A stretch of 64,000 nucleotides of DNA, from positions 7,623,315 through 7,687,314 of the forward strand of contig CM035351.1 in NCBI GenBank assembly GCA_020137815.1. The letters are read 5' to 3'. The DNA comes from Hormiphora californensis (lineage: Eukaryota; Ctenophora; Tentaculata; Cydippida; Pleurobrachiidae). This document shows, one piece after another, positions 23,531 to 34,700 of the stretch (its first letter is position 1; each line of letters starts with the position of its first letter). The notes below the pieces were generated by a model, which worked only from the letters and a program-made list of their open reading frames with translations, made no database searches and was not told the DNA's origin. The translations under genes were made by a program, and so were the position numbers.

Positions 23531-26500
23531 CCCCCCCCCCCTCTCTCTCTCTCTCTCTACTGTTCCTTCTAAACTACTTGCCCAAGCTGGTCACTCTCAA
23601 CTACATATTTTGTGGTCGAATAGTGATTGTGCACTGTGCAGTGCCACACAAGCAGGTTCGGGCAGGTTTTTTGCATAGATATTTCAGCGACGAATGCAGT
23701 ATTTAGTACCTTCATCCCTCTTCTTCTCAGCTTGGCTAAGTGAAGGTTCATCCATGTTCATATTCAGAGAAACTAATTTAATAAGCCAGCTTCATAGCAT
23801 TTAGTTTGAATATCTAGCTCTGTTTCTCTGCTGATTTTGTTCATTCATTCAACCAAGTGAAGACGAGTTTTTCGGACCCAATCTAATGTATGAAATATTA
23901 GCATCTTCGTAACTCCCTTTTTTGTTTTTAACTTTGATTGAATCATCCCATCATTAGGTATGAGCGTTTGTAGTTAACATGTGTAATGCTAACCCCCCAT
24001 TTGTAGTCATGTTAACTGGTTACCTACCCGCTATTGCCAACCTCACCATCGCACTGATAGGATCTTCTGGTAATATCTTTGTACTTTACGCATCCTGGGT
24101 TCACAGAGCTCTCAAGGTCGACAAGGTCACCCTGGTCTTCCTGGAGAGCCTAGCAATATCCGATCTCATTGTCAGTTTTGGGTTCTATCTGGTCTCAGCA
24201 GTGATGGCTATGGGAGGACAGCCCAGCAGATACCTGTGGTATACCTTCCAACTCCTAACCGCATCCGCTACCTACAATGAAACCCTTGTTATTGCCATTC
24301 TCTCCATATACCGTGTGTGGATGCTGAAGAAACCCCCGAACATGAAACGACACATCAACGTTAGGATGGTTCATCTGACGGCTGTTTCAATGTATTTTGT
24401 AGGCGCCTTGGTGTTTGTAACTCAGGCCATCCTAAGTGAGTACAGTTCCCAGAAACGAGGAGGATTGTATAAAACGAGACCAAATCAGACAACCTTTCTG
24501 GAGTGGGATGTAGAGGGATGCTACCAGTGGGTGGCACTCTCCGTTACTATTTCTTTCATCCTCACACCCCTTCTAATCACTATCGGCTGCACGGCCCACA
24601 TCTTCAAAACATTCTTCAGCTACGACCACAAGATGTCCTCTCGGAAACACGAGAGAGCTAATCGGGTTGTGAGGCTGCTGTTATTTGTGTGCTCTACATT
24701 CATTGTTTCCTATATCCCCCTCATCGTGTATTCTCTCCTGACAACTCTGAACCCGGCTGGGGAGGCACACCGGGCCACATTCCGAGAGACACTGCCTTAC
24801 TTTTTATCGGTTAATGTGATCAGTAACCCGTTTGTGTATGTAGTGATCAGCCCCCAGTTCCGGTCCTATCTTGTACACTGCTCACAGACAGTAAGAAGGT
24901 GGGTTGGGATACAACCCAGAACTGAAATCACCGTCCTAAACACGGTGAGTGGTCCTGCCCGACCGCCCATGGTGGACTCTGAGAGACATTCAACGGTGGG
25001 AAAGAGCGAGGACATTGTTACCCATAACCAGAGCTCCTGATATATTTGAACATAATCATGATAATACATGGGAATAATACATGGGATTCCTAGCATTATT
25101 ATTATATGCGGGCCTGATCTGTGTGCGAGAGTGTTCTTCTTCCCTGTGTGTGTTGTACTTGTGCGTGTGTTTGCTGGCTAGTTTTTACTCATGATCTGTC
25201 TCTAATAACATGTCAATTGGGGGGTCAAGTTACCGTTGATGGCGAGAGAGGACAGCCCCCTCGTAGTTTGCAACCTCCCGTTCCTCGCTAGCGAAACTTT
25301 TCACTGTTATCAAGTTTCCTAGTACCTCATCTGCGATACACGTTGATTGGGCAACCTGTAATGAAATGTTGTGGGGAAGTGATATATAGAAAGGGAGGGT
25401 GGGAGAGAGAGAGAGAGAGAATGAGAATGAGTGAGAGAGAGAGTGAGAGAGAGAATGTGTCCATGTTGTCTAATGTCTACCCTAGAAGGTCTAAAGAGCC
25501 ATCTAAAGTGGTTCACTACTGTGAAGGTGATGGTTCACTACTGTGATGGTTCACTACTGGACCTGGTGATGAATGAGAGAGAAACAATACCATTGATGAT
25601 CTATCCAGCGTGTGCTAGGCCCGTTCTCATCAACGCTCAGAAAGAGAGGGTCGAGGGTCCCCCAGACAGTGGATGATGAGCAAATTAAATGACATGAGAT
25701 GCAAATTGGTTCTAAAGTAAAGAATGTGAATATAAAATCCCTGAATTCAGTTGAGCACAGTTGCTCAGAGAGTATTGCTCAATTGTAATTACCACCCCTA
25801 TAATAAACTTGTCCGGAGAGGTAATCAGGAATAAAGACAAATTGCCCCTCCTAGAAGTTAATTAACACTTTTCCATCTCCCCCTCCTCTCTCCCAGTCAC
25901 AATCGTGTTCTCTCAATCTCCCTCCCTCATCCCCCTCACTCGATAACCCGTGCAATTCCTCCCCACTTCCCCACTGGAACCCCCCCAACTGTTGTACAAT
26001 AATACTAGCACTAGGTACCTGGTCCTGTGCATGTCTGGAGGCAGCACGTAGTAGTGATCCCATGAAACTGCCTGCCCCGGTCAGTAGAATGGCGGTCCCG
26101 AACAACAGGGCAGTCATCTCGGGAGAGATATTGTAGAGGCTGATACAGCACCAGGAGAACTGCATAACATTCCTGATACCCAAGGACACGACCTGTTTGA
26201 AGGAGCTCTTTACCTCCTGCACATCACCTGTCAACCTGTGAAAACGAGGATTAGGGGACCTGTGGGGGATAATAGGTGGGTTGGAAGGAGAGTGGGAAGG
26301 GAAGGAGGAAGGGAAGGGTAGGGAGGATATTAGGTCACTATATGATGGTTGGAGGGGAAGAGGAGTGAGGAGGAGGGTGGGAAGGGGTAGAAGGGGTAAG
26401 CTATCTACTCATAACGAAAGAGTGTTTGAGAGCCTATTTCCCATTGGGGCTGTCAGAGCATTGGCCTGACCGATTCTCGTTTCTCTCGGAGCGCGCGAGA

Positions 26501-29464
26501 ACTGTGGTCAGAGCATTGGCCTGACAGCATTGGGGCCTATACTATACTTATAGTTGTTGAGTTATCTAGATAACTCAACAAATCTGAACGTATTTTGTAC
26601 AGCTGCCCTCGCTTGTAATGAAGTTATTTTAATTACATAACGAGACATTGACGTTACCTGTTAACCAACTCTCCGACTTTGTGGTTATCGTAAAATGACA
26701 TCTCCTTAAAAACAAGCGATCGGAACAAGGCAAGACGGAGACGTGACGCAAAACGCTCCCCGACAGTCGATAAAACCGATATATAGAGTGATTTGGTAAC
26801 TGCCTGAAAGGGTATTAATTAGCTGAGACGTAACCATATGAACTAAAATGGGTGATTCTCATCTATGGGTGAGAACGATTCCCATCAGATTAGCTAAAAT
26901 CGTATTCCCCTAACATTTTAATATATTCCCCAATATTCAGAAAATGCGATTCTTTTGTTGTTGGTATGAGTGTGGGGCAGGTGCAGTGGATCGATTTTCT
27001 CTTGTTTCTGCTACTAAGGACTCCCTAGGAGGGAGAGCTCCTTAGTTGCCATGACACTAGCAGAACACCTGTAATTCAGGGGGGGGGGGGTAAGTCACTA
27101 AATTATATATTCTATTCTCATTCACTCTCACCTTACAATACACATGTCTCATAAATAACTATCAAGCTGAGTTATTAGATATTTTATCCCTAAAAAGGAT
27201 GAGGGTCGGGGTACGTATATGATAAAAACATGATAAAACCTTGATTATCGCATTTTCGGTTTCTCCCTCCGCGACTACTGACTTCGAGACAAGAAATACA
27301 TCTGTGAAACGTGACTTAGAAGCCCTTCACCACTTTACTTTTAGCAGCTACCTCCCAATGCCATTGCCAGTAAATGCAATAAGTTTTCGTCACGAAACGA
27401 CAAAACCTATATGCTGGTAGAACATGTAACGATCACAGTGTTCTGTGAAGCGAGTTCTTGGTCAATCCACATGACGGAGAGGGAAGACTAGATACCAAAA
27501 TGTGTACACCCAAAAGCCAGATGCTACGATGCTATGATAATATATTTTCATACTTGGTGAATCTTGTTCGCGAGAAAGGGACTCGACTAGCGAGAAAGGG
27601 AGTTATAGGGTCGAGTAGAACAAAAGATGATTTTTGCACCTGGCTCCCCCCCCCCCTTTACATTTCTCTTTCTAAAAGAATATATTCTGCCGAGAGAGAG
27701 GTCCAGGACAAAAACGTTTATGGTCATTTTCTGAATTATCTCGAGACGAATGACTGTTGACCATTCTCAGTAAAACTGACTTTAAAGACATAATCAGACC
27801 TGCAGTGGTAGTAGGGTGGTTCCCTTCGTGGATGACCAGCTGTCTAACAAAGGGTGGACTCATATAATCATCTTCAGCTCTATAAACAATGACCTTCCAA
27901 CTATGTCGATGAGATCGGAGAGAGATTTGTTTCTCAATATTGAATGAATGGGAGGACAGTGTTAGAAGTCGGTTGTCGGTCTGATAATAAAGTGGAGTCA
28001 TGGTCTGAGATAGCTCCCGGGGGATCACACACACAACTACCTACATTCTACAAGTTGTAGCTATCTGCCATGTTATAGCATGCTACCTACATCTCACAAA
28101 CCTGGAGGGCGTAGCAGGAGAGAAGTCTGAGGGCGGGGGTACGGAGTCTATCCATGAAATTATGGGAAGCACCCGCAGTTGTAGCGAGAGAGTTGAGAGC
28201 ATTTGCTAGCTTTCCCAGAGAAAGCGGTATCAGTGAATTATAGTAGGCTACCGCCACTGCCAGCGCTATTGCCACGACAAGAAACACCCAATCTTCCTTG
28301 AGGTACCTGAAAATCGGGCGGATATAGTTTTGGAAGATAAAACCAATACCACTAATACCAGGTGTATGTTTGATCCTGTCAGGCCAGTACTCTGACCGCG
28401 GTTTAGAGAGGGTCAGAGAATAAGGTCAGGTCAGGCATAATATTAACGGGTGACAACTAAAAATCTGGACATTTTTCTGTGAGCTCCAGCGCCGGCCCCG
28501 TTTGAGATACAGCTTCGGGCCAGTAATAGAACGATTTTTCAGACAATTTTGAATCATAATAACACAGCGGAAAAGACTAAAAAGTTCATTTTCATTGCGA
28601 TATCGCATCACTTTCTCTTGCCCCACCAAACCATGTATTACATGAAATTTACACACTTTTCTAGCACCTCTAGCGCCTATTCTTTTTGAGATACAGCTTC
28701 GGGACAGTGATAGAATGATTTTCAGACAATTTTGAACGATATTAACTTTGTTTCACACTCCGTTAATCTCAATTCTGATCACAGAATCATCTGTAACAAA
28801 CCCTCCAAAGCGTAGTTTACAGGTAGTTTGAGAAATCGCCATTTTGACGATCTCTCGAAACATTTATGACGTGGAAAACCAATTTCCTGATGAGCTAAAA
28901 TGTTGAAACTTGGCAGTTATGTTGGTTATGGCATGAAAAACCATTTTTTTTAATTTGAGAATTCTATCTCATCGGGAAGGTCGTTCCTGATAACATAGAA
29001 ATCTCAAATCTCTGTACTACATGATTTGGTGGGTCAAGAGGAAATGATGCAATATCGCAATGAAAATGAACTTTTTAGCCTTTCCCGCTGTATTATTATG
29101 ATTCAAAATTGTCTGAAAAATCGTTCTATTACTGGCCCGAAGCTGTATCTCAAACGGGGCCGGCGCTAGAGCTCACAGAAAAATGTCCAGATTTTTAGTT
29201 GTCACCCGTTAATAAGGTCAGGCCAATCTCTGACCCTGTTTACCGACCTGAGAAGGGTCAAGGTTGGCTGCTGGTCATCTCCATCCTCATATCGATGTAG
29301 CTGTCGTGTTATGTCCGTGCTGTTGAGACGTCGCGTGGTCCTGACTTTAGCCTCAGCTCTGATCATATTGCAGCCAGCCAGGCACCCTACCGGGAGGACC
29401 AGAGCAACAAAGGTTGGGGAGCATTCTCTGACAAACTTGACCAACACACCACTTCGTGCTATGC
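17178..29464 (-). CDS. ABCB8: Mitochondrial half-ABC transporter, ABCB8-like (N-terminus and one middle segment not located)
   Basis: Minus-strand exons: 29248-29464, 28102-28306, 26658-26803, 26019-26235, a 30-nt exon 25326-25355, then 19330-19392, 18983-19098, 18675-18855, 18410-18543, 17935-18122, 17580-17790 and 17178-17261 (TAA). Transmembrane part: [18 protein letters not shown] closely matches animal ABCB8. Nucleotide-binding part in order: A-loop tyrosine (FTYPGRPE), Walker A GHSGAGKSTV, Q-loop ISQEPVLF, signature LSGGQKQR, Walker [14 protein letters not shown]-loop [10 protein letters not shown]. The C-terminus [20 protein letters not shown] is the usual ABCB tail. ABCB8 is an ATP-driven half-transporter of the mitochondrial inner membrane (iron and KATP roles in vertebrates). 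About 60 residues after the 30-nt exon, around the helix-4 loop, I could not find; they should lie in the repeat-rich 19.4-25.3 kb intron. The targeting-peptide exon upstream of 29464 is also not identified. Confidence 0.88.
19678..19784. repeat. (GA)n microsatellite
   Basis: About 100 bp of GA in the ABCB8 intron upstream of exon 19330-19392; (TC)n in the sense of ABCB8. Confidence 0.9.
20791..20868. repeat. (GA)n microsatellite with GATA-type decay
   Basis: A pure GA core followed by GATAGA interruptions to about 20940, within the large ABCB8 intron. Confidence 0.9.
21109..23095. mobile_element. G/C-run-terminated DNA element with 8-bp target-site duplication
   Basis: The left end is a run of G followed by CCAACG; the right end is CGTTGG followed by a run of C. 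The flanks carry a perfect 8-bp direct repeat CGTTTTTC (21101-21108 and 23096-23103). The interior is non-coding: arrays of TATATTTTTATA near both ends, an internal palindrome (21786-21993) and many ACGTCA strings. An 8-bp duplication fits hAT-type insertion (inference); no transposase is present. Confidence 0.75.
21786..21993. repeat. Inverted repeat inside the 21.1 kb element
   Basis: Arms of about 83 bp (GAGCAAAAACTAATATAAAT.. and its complement) flank a roughly 40-base loop. Confidence 0.8.
23283..23391. repeat. (GA)n microsatellite
   Basis: Long GA tract in the ABCB8 intron. A shorter (TC)n tract interrupted by a C-run lies at 23505-23558. Confidence 0.9.
23979..25040 (+). CDS. Intronless class A (rhodopsin-like) GPCR, nested in an ABCB8 intron
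   Basis: A single open frame of 353 residues with seven hydrophobic segments. Helix 1 has [10 protein letters not shown] (the GN motif), helix 2 [17 protein letters not shown] (LxxxD), helix 6 [19 protein letters not shown] and helix 7 NPFVYVVIS (NPxxY type). The C-terminal tail is Ser/Thr-rich. The DRY motif is replaced by YRV ([11 protein letters not shown]), and I see no cysteine at the usual start of helix 3, although ECL2 has one (EGCYQW). It should act as a plasma-membrane receptor; ligand unknown. The gene lies entirely within the large ABCB8 intron on the opposite strand. Lack of introns, in a window where other genes have many, may mean a retro-copied origin, though intronless GPCRs are common. 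The first ATG of the frame is used as start. Confidence 0.88.
   Translation: MCNANPPFVVMLTGYLPAIANLTIALIGSSGNIFVLYASWVHRALKVDKVTLVFLESLAISDLIVSFGFYLVSAVMAMGGQPSRYLWYTFQLLTASATYNETLVIAILSIYRVWMLKKPPNMKRHINVRMVHLTAVSMYFVGALVFVTQAILSEYSSQKRGGLYKTRPNQTTFLEWDVEGCYQWVALSVTISFILTPLLITIGCTAHIFKTFFSYDHKMSSRKHERANRVVRLLLFVCSTFIVSYIPLIVYSLLTTLNPAGEAHRATFRETLPYFLSVNVISNPFVYVVISPQFRSYLVHCSQTVRRWVGIQPRTEITVLNTVSGPARPPMVDSERHSTVGKSEDIVTHNQSS
25326..25355 (-). CDS. ABCB8: 30-nt micro-exon of ABCB8
   Basis: ACAG acceptor, ten codons ([10 protein letters not shown]), then a GTACTA donor. Phase 0 at both ends and in register with the preceding exon ending AQDQ. It aligns to the ABCB8 stretch just before the conserved GNVRTVRAF region. 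Confidence 0.65.
28440..29214. mobile_element. Foldback element in an ABCB8 intron
   Basis: Inverted arms of about 180-200 bp begin TATTAACGGGTGACAACT and end with its complement. The arms contain GAGATACAGCTTCGGGCCAG, also partly repeated at 28688. It is flanked on both sides by a GTCAGGCCA..CTCTGAC motif (28378 and 29217). Confidence 0.65.
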
Positions 29465-29812
29465 CTGAAAGTGAGAGTAAGATTGGTGTTTGGCGGATTA
29501 ACGAGGGCCTACTGACATATCTCGCGGCGCCAGGTCCCGTTCTCAGCCTGTTCAGATGGGAGGGGGGGTGGCTGAGATCGGGTCGGCGCCATGGCGTACT
29601 ACTACTACTACTCAGAGTGCCTGGGCTTGCCTACGGCAAGCCCACAGGGACTATCGCAAAGCGATACCGTCGGCACTAGAGAAGAGTCCCCCCTTCCCCT
29701 CCCTTCGCATGGAAGTACCATCTGGCAGGTTCACAATATGAAGAAGATGGGAGTGAGGTTCTTCTCGGGTCTAGCTTTGTTTGGTCCTGTGTGGTCATTT
29801 TGCCAGGAGCAT
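29465..29812. other. Region upstream of the last ABCB8 exon found
   Basis: No first exon could be recognised. It holds two perfect hairpins with three-base loops: 29623-29643 (nine-pair stem, TAC loop) and 29652-29666 (six-pair stem, AAA loop). Confidence 0.4.
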
Positions 29813-30284
29813 TTATGTTTGAGTTTGAACCACGGATTCTTCTTCGTTTTCAATCTTTTGTTTGAGTTCTTGTGCTCGTTCATATAATTTAATTGCTTTA
29901 CCTGGGTGTTTTAGGAGGAACTCCTTCATATCTGTGATTCTGGTGTATTCTGTTTGTATGTATCGAAGGGATGATAGGACTTCGCAGTCACAGACTATAT
30001 GTGTTGCGTTTCCTATCGCTTCCTTGCATAGGGTGCATTTGTTTTGCCCGCGAAGCGGGCAAGCCCCATAGGGGCTATGTGAGGGGATCGCCCTACGGGC
30101 GCGCGAACATGGGGGGCGCGACGTGCCCAAGCATTTGTTTGTTGTGGATTTTCCTATTTTGTGGAGGAAGTTTTCAAACGGTCCTATGCCTGTGCAAAGA
30201 TATGTAATGGCTCTGAATTTGTTTCTTTTGTTGTGGAGTTTTGCTATTTGTTTCACAAGTTCCCCTCTCGTTTCTTCATTTACT
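29813..30284 (-). pseudogene. C-terminal fragment of a LINE (non-LTR) ORF2
   Basis: The minus-strand frame keeps a Cys/His segment typical of the far C-terminus of LINE ORF2 proteins (CTLCKEAIGNATHIVCDC) and a charged helical end. It is cut by the G/C-run-ended element inserted at 30285 and carries a 60-70-base insert of GC-rich mini-hairpins (30046-30101) that leaves the frame open. A relic, not an active element. Confidence 0.6.
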
Positions 30285-31308
30285 GGGGGGGGGGGTGACA
30301 CGTAACACTTTGTAACACTTTGTAACATGTGCAGAAAACTTTTTGTGCACGTTACATGTTACAAAGTGTTACATAGTGTTACAAAGTGTTACATAGTGTT
30401 ACAAAGTGTTACATAGTGTTACAAAGTGTTACATAGTGTTACATAGTGTTACAAAGTGTTACATTGTGTAACAAAGTGTCACAAAGTGTTACATAGTGTT
30501 ACAAAGTGTTACATAGTGTCACAAAGTGTTACAAATTGTTACAAAGTGTTACAAATTGTTACAAAATATTTACAAAAACACAAGGATTTGTAGCGAAGCA
30601 AATTTTCAATCTTTGACCAAAAAATTGATTTTGGAAAAATTTTATTTCTTTTTCCAACAGAAACGTTGTATATCATCTTATTGAGTACAAAGAATCGATT
30701 ACCAATGAAAAAAAGTCGATTGGGTCACAACTCACAGGTGACTCAGCACATTGGGGGCCTCTGAGAGGCACAATACTTTTAATATCACTCTAAAAACTTT
30801 ACCATTGTCTAAAGTTCATATTTTTCTTTACCAAATGGACTATTTCAGCCCTGATTTCCACAGTCGATGACATCGGAGGCTCAAAACATGCGCAAATTAG
30901 TAAAAAAGTGTATGTTTTAACCCTAGAAATGATTTAAAACTTTTATATGTGTTCTAGAAAGACACCAAAGTCGTTCAAATTACTTATTCACCAACAGTCT
31001 TATATATTTTGTAAATATTTTGTAACAATTTGTAACAATTTGTAACAATTTGTAACACTTTGTGACACTATGTAACACTTTGTAACACTATGTAACACTT
31101 TGTAACACTATGTAACACTTTGTAACACTATGTAACACTTTGTAACACTATGTAACACTTTGTAACACTATGTAACACTTTGTAACACTATGTAACACTT
31201 TGTAACACTTTGTAACACTATGTAACACTTTGTAACATGTGCAGAAAATTTTTTGTGCACGTTACATGTTACAAAGTGTTACAAAGTGTTACGTGTCACC
31301 CCCCCCCC
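30285..31308. mobile_element. G/C-run-ended inverted-repeat element with TAACACTTTG arrays
   Basis: The ends are a G-run plus TGACACGTAACACTTTG and the inverted counterpart ending in a C-run. A TTTACT direct repeat flanks it (30279-30284 and 31309-31314). Each arm carries many 10-bp units alternating TAACACTTTG and TAACACTATG. A roughly 430-base AT-rich centre separates the arms. No coding sequence. Confidence 0.75.
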
Positions 31309-31717
31309 TTTACTATTATGGCGTGAGACTCCTTCTTGCAAAGTTCACGGAAAGGTGAGGAATCGCGCTGACCACCCATAAAAGTCAACCTGTAGTTTGG
31401 CCTCTCCAGCTGTCATGTATGACACCCCAGCCTCGATCTGAGCGGGTGAGTGACGCATGCAGTTAACCATGTGACCAGGGGCTCCTTTCTAAACTTAAAG
31501 GTTTCTTCCTAAAACGACCGAAAAAGTTCCTAAGAATCTTCATAAGCTGTAGAAAGGAGCCCAACAAGGTTTGTAAAATATTCCAACTGTCTGATACAGC
31601 CTCGGTCCTAGCTCCGATCTAAGCGCACTGTCACGTTTAGAGAATACAATGTGATCTGTCTGACGGAATCGGCAGTGCGCTCAGATCAGCTTTCATGAAT
31701 TTAACCATGACCCAGAA

Positions 31718-34700
31718 CACGGCGTGCCTGGTGAAATTTTAACACGACCTAGCATGCAACGGGAAACCACCACTTGTACGTGGTAGCTGAGGGTCTACAG
31801 AATGGCGCTACGGTGCGGGAAAAAAAGTCCATGCCCTAAAATCGTTTTTTTTACTTTTATTTGATTTGGGTCAAAATTGGCTATATTAACCCTTTGAGGG
31901 CGATAGGTCATATATGACACGGTCCATTCTAGACCGTCTGGAAGGCGCTACATGATGTCTAGGTGGCTAATTTTTTGTCACAAGCTAGTTTTAGGGATTT
32001 TGAACCCAAAACCACGTCCAAATCTGCTCGGAAAATCGAAGAAATTTTTTTATGGCCCTTCTCGGGAGGCTAATTTAGGCCTTTTTTTAAAAACCCCTCT
32101 CAAATTTTTGTTTTTGAGGGGCACAAATAATCCTTTGAAGGGATAAAACTACTTGACATAACAAATCGAATGCAAAAAACCGCATCAAAAAATATTGAAA
32201 ATTGAATGAGTTATTAACGTTTTAGTCGTTGTATCATATATGACTCTATCGTCCGTAAGGGAATTCTAGTAACAAATGTCATTTGTGCAAAAGTATGGGT
32301 CCAATAGTCAAATTTTATGCTTTGACGCAGTCTATAGCTATAATTTCTACAATCTTGAACAGTTTTTACTAGAAAAATACCCCAGATTCTACATTTTGTA
32401 TCATATATGACTCTATCGTCCCAATTGGCAAATTCTCCAAAAACATCCATAACTCAGGCTAGAAAAGGAGCTAAGAGTCAAATCAGGGCACTAAACTGTG
32501 TAGAATCATCGCATTAGTGGGGGTAGAGCACATATTTAGGTCGCTATCTGGATCCCCTAATTGAGATAATTGGATAATTAGCCAATTATCTGTCCTGCGC
32601 ATGCTAATAAATGAAACTTTGCTTTGGGAAGGAGTTGTGAGGCAAATGGGGGCACTAAAATGTGTAAAATCGTCGCCTTAGTGGGGGCAGAGCACATAGC
32701 TGAGTTTCTATTCCCGCTCCTAATTGAGATAATTGGATAATTAGCTAATTGACGGTTGCATAATGCCCCCTTTTCACCATACACCGTGGTTTCTGGCTAA
32801 TCCTGAGCTCTTTTGTTCAATCTAAGGATCTTTTGGCATCCCTTTACCCAATTTGTATCACCTTTGACTCGTTTTACACACTAATATAGCACTCTATACA
32901 ACCCTAGACACCGCCTTCAGCTCTTTAGAACCCTCTTGCTTAATCCTAGACCTCTCATAATTTCGAGATCCATACACCTTCCTAACCAATTTTTTTGGGA
33001 TATGCTATTGCTCCTACAAGACGTTCAACCCCTAATGTACTACAGTTTCCCATTTTATTATTGGACACACAGTTTAGATTCCCCCTACATTATTTCTCCT
33101 CATCACTCTCACAATCTCATTTGCCACTAAGGAAACTTCTCATGAACTCCATCGGAAATAAAGATGATCTGTAGAAGGCGTTTAGTATGGTGTATGAGAG
33201 GTCTAGCTAGGAGTAGGATGAAGCAAGGGGGTTGTACAGAGCTGAAGTCGGCGTCTAGGGTTGTATAGAGTGCTATATTATTGTGTAAAACGAGTCAAAG
33301 GTGATACAAATGGGGTAAAGGGATGCCAAAAGATCCTTAGATTGAACAAAAGAGCTCAGGATTAGCCAGAAACCACGGTGTATGGTGAAAAGGGGGCATT
33401 ATGCAACCGTCAATTAGCTAATTATCCAATTATCTCAATTAGGAGCGGGAATAGAAACTCAGCTATGTGCTCTGCCCCCACTAAGGCGACGATTTTACAC
33501 ATTTTAGTGCCCCCATTTGCCTCACAACTCCTTCCCAAAGCAAAGTTTCATTTATTAGCATGCGCAGGACAGATAATTGGCTAATTATCCAATTATCTCA
33601 ATTAGGGGGCAAGATAGCGACCTAAATATGTGCTCTACCCCCACTAATGCGATGATTCTACACAGTTTAGTGCCCTGATTTGACTCTTAGCTCCTTTTCT
33701 AGCCTGAGTTATGGATGTTTTTGGAGAATTTACCAATTGGGACGATAGAGTCATATATGATACAAAATGTAGAATTTGGGGTATTTTTCTAGTAAAAACC
33801 GTTCATGATTGTAGAAATTATAGCTATAGACTGCCTCAAAGCATAAAATTTGACTATTGGACCCATACTTTTGCACAACTGACATTTGTTACTAGAATTC
33901 CCTTACGGACGATAGAGTCATATATGACACAGTGGGCCCAGCAAAAACTACATGTCGAAACTTCAAATTTCTTTTTCGAGGTAGTTTGTGGTAATAATAT
34001 AGACTTATAAACGAAAAATTAGAAAAATCTATCGAGCCAATCCTTCTCGCCCTTAAAGGGTTAAACGTGGTCCCGAAAAATCCATAATGACTTAGCACAC
34101 GAAATATGTCACCCCTACCTATTTTTGCACGTAGAATCGATTGCCGTTGAAGTCGAATCTCTAAAATGACTGTAAAATGGTCAAAAGTTGATTTTTTACC
34201 ATTTTTTGGAGGTTTTTGGCCCCTAAACCATTGAAAACGTTGAGATAGGGATTTGAAACTAGTGCCAATCGTTAAAATGGTCATTTTTCTACCAAGAACT
34301 AAGTTTTCGTGTATATCCGATTTATGGTTAGATTTGGGCAAATTGTTGAAATCTGCCAACTAGGAGAACCGTAACGGTCCAGTTACAAAGTTTGAAACTG
34401 ATACCAGTTTCAAAAACCTGATGTAAGTTTCAATTTAGCAACTGGCTAAACTAAATTGAAACTGATATCAGTATCTGAAACTGATATCAGTTTCAAACTT
34501 TGTAACTGGTCCCTAACTTGATTTTCTTGTTTTTTGGATTTTGGCATTTTTGACAAACTTCTGATTGAAATGGTCAATCGGGACCATGCTTAAGTTGTTT
34601 ATGGGACAATTTTCGACTAAAATCCAAGATTTCATACCAATCCAATAACAGATCGTTGATTTATAGAAAATTTAAGTAGGCAAAACGGTCAAAATGACAA

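Noticed and set aside
23706-23760. Minus-strand exon-like [15 protein letters not shown] followed by GTACTA
   Set aside because: Good donor and open frame, but too short, no phase-compatible partner and no match to ABCB8.
30300-31290. Possible CRISPR-like array of TAACACTTTG units
   Set aside because: Units are contiguous 10-mers without spacers, in inverted arms of a transposon-like element in an animal genome.
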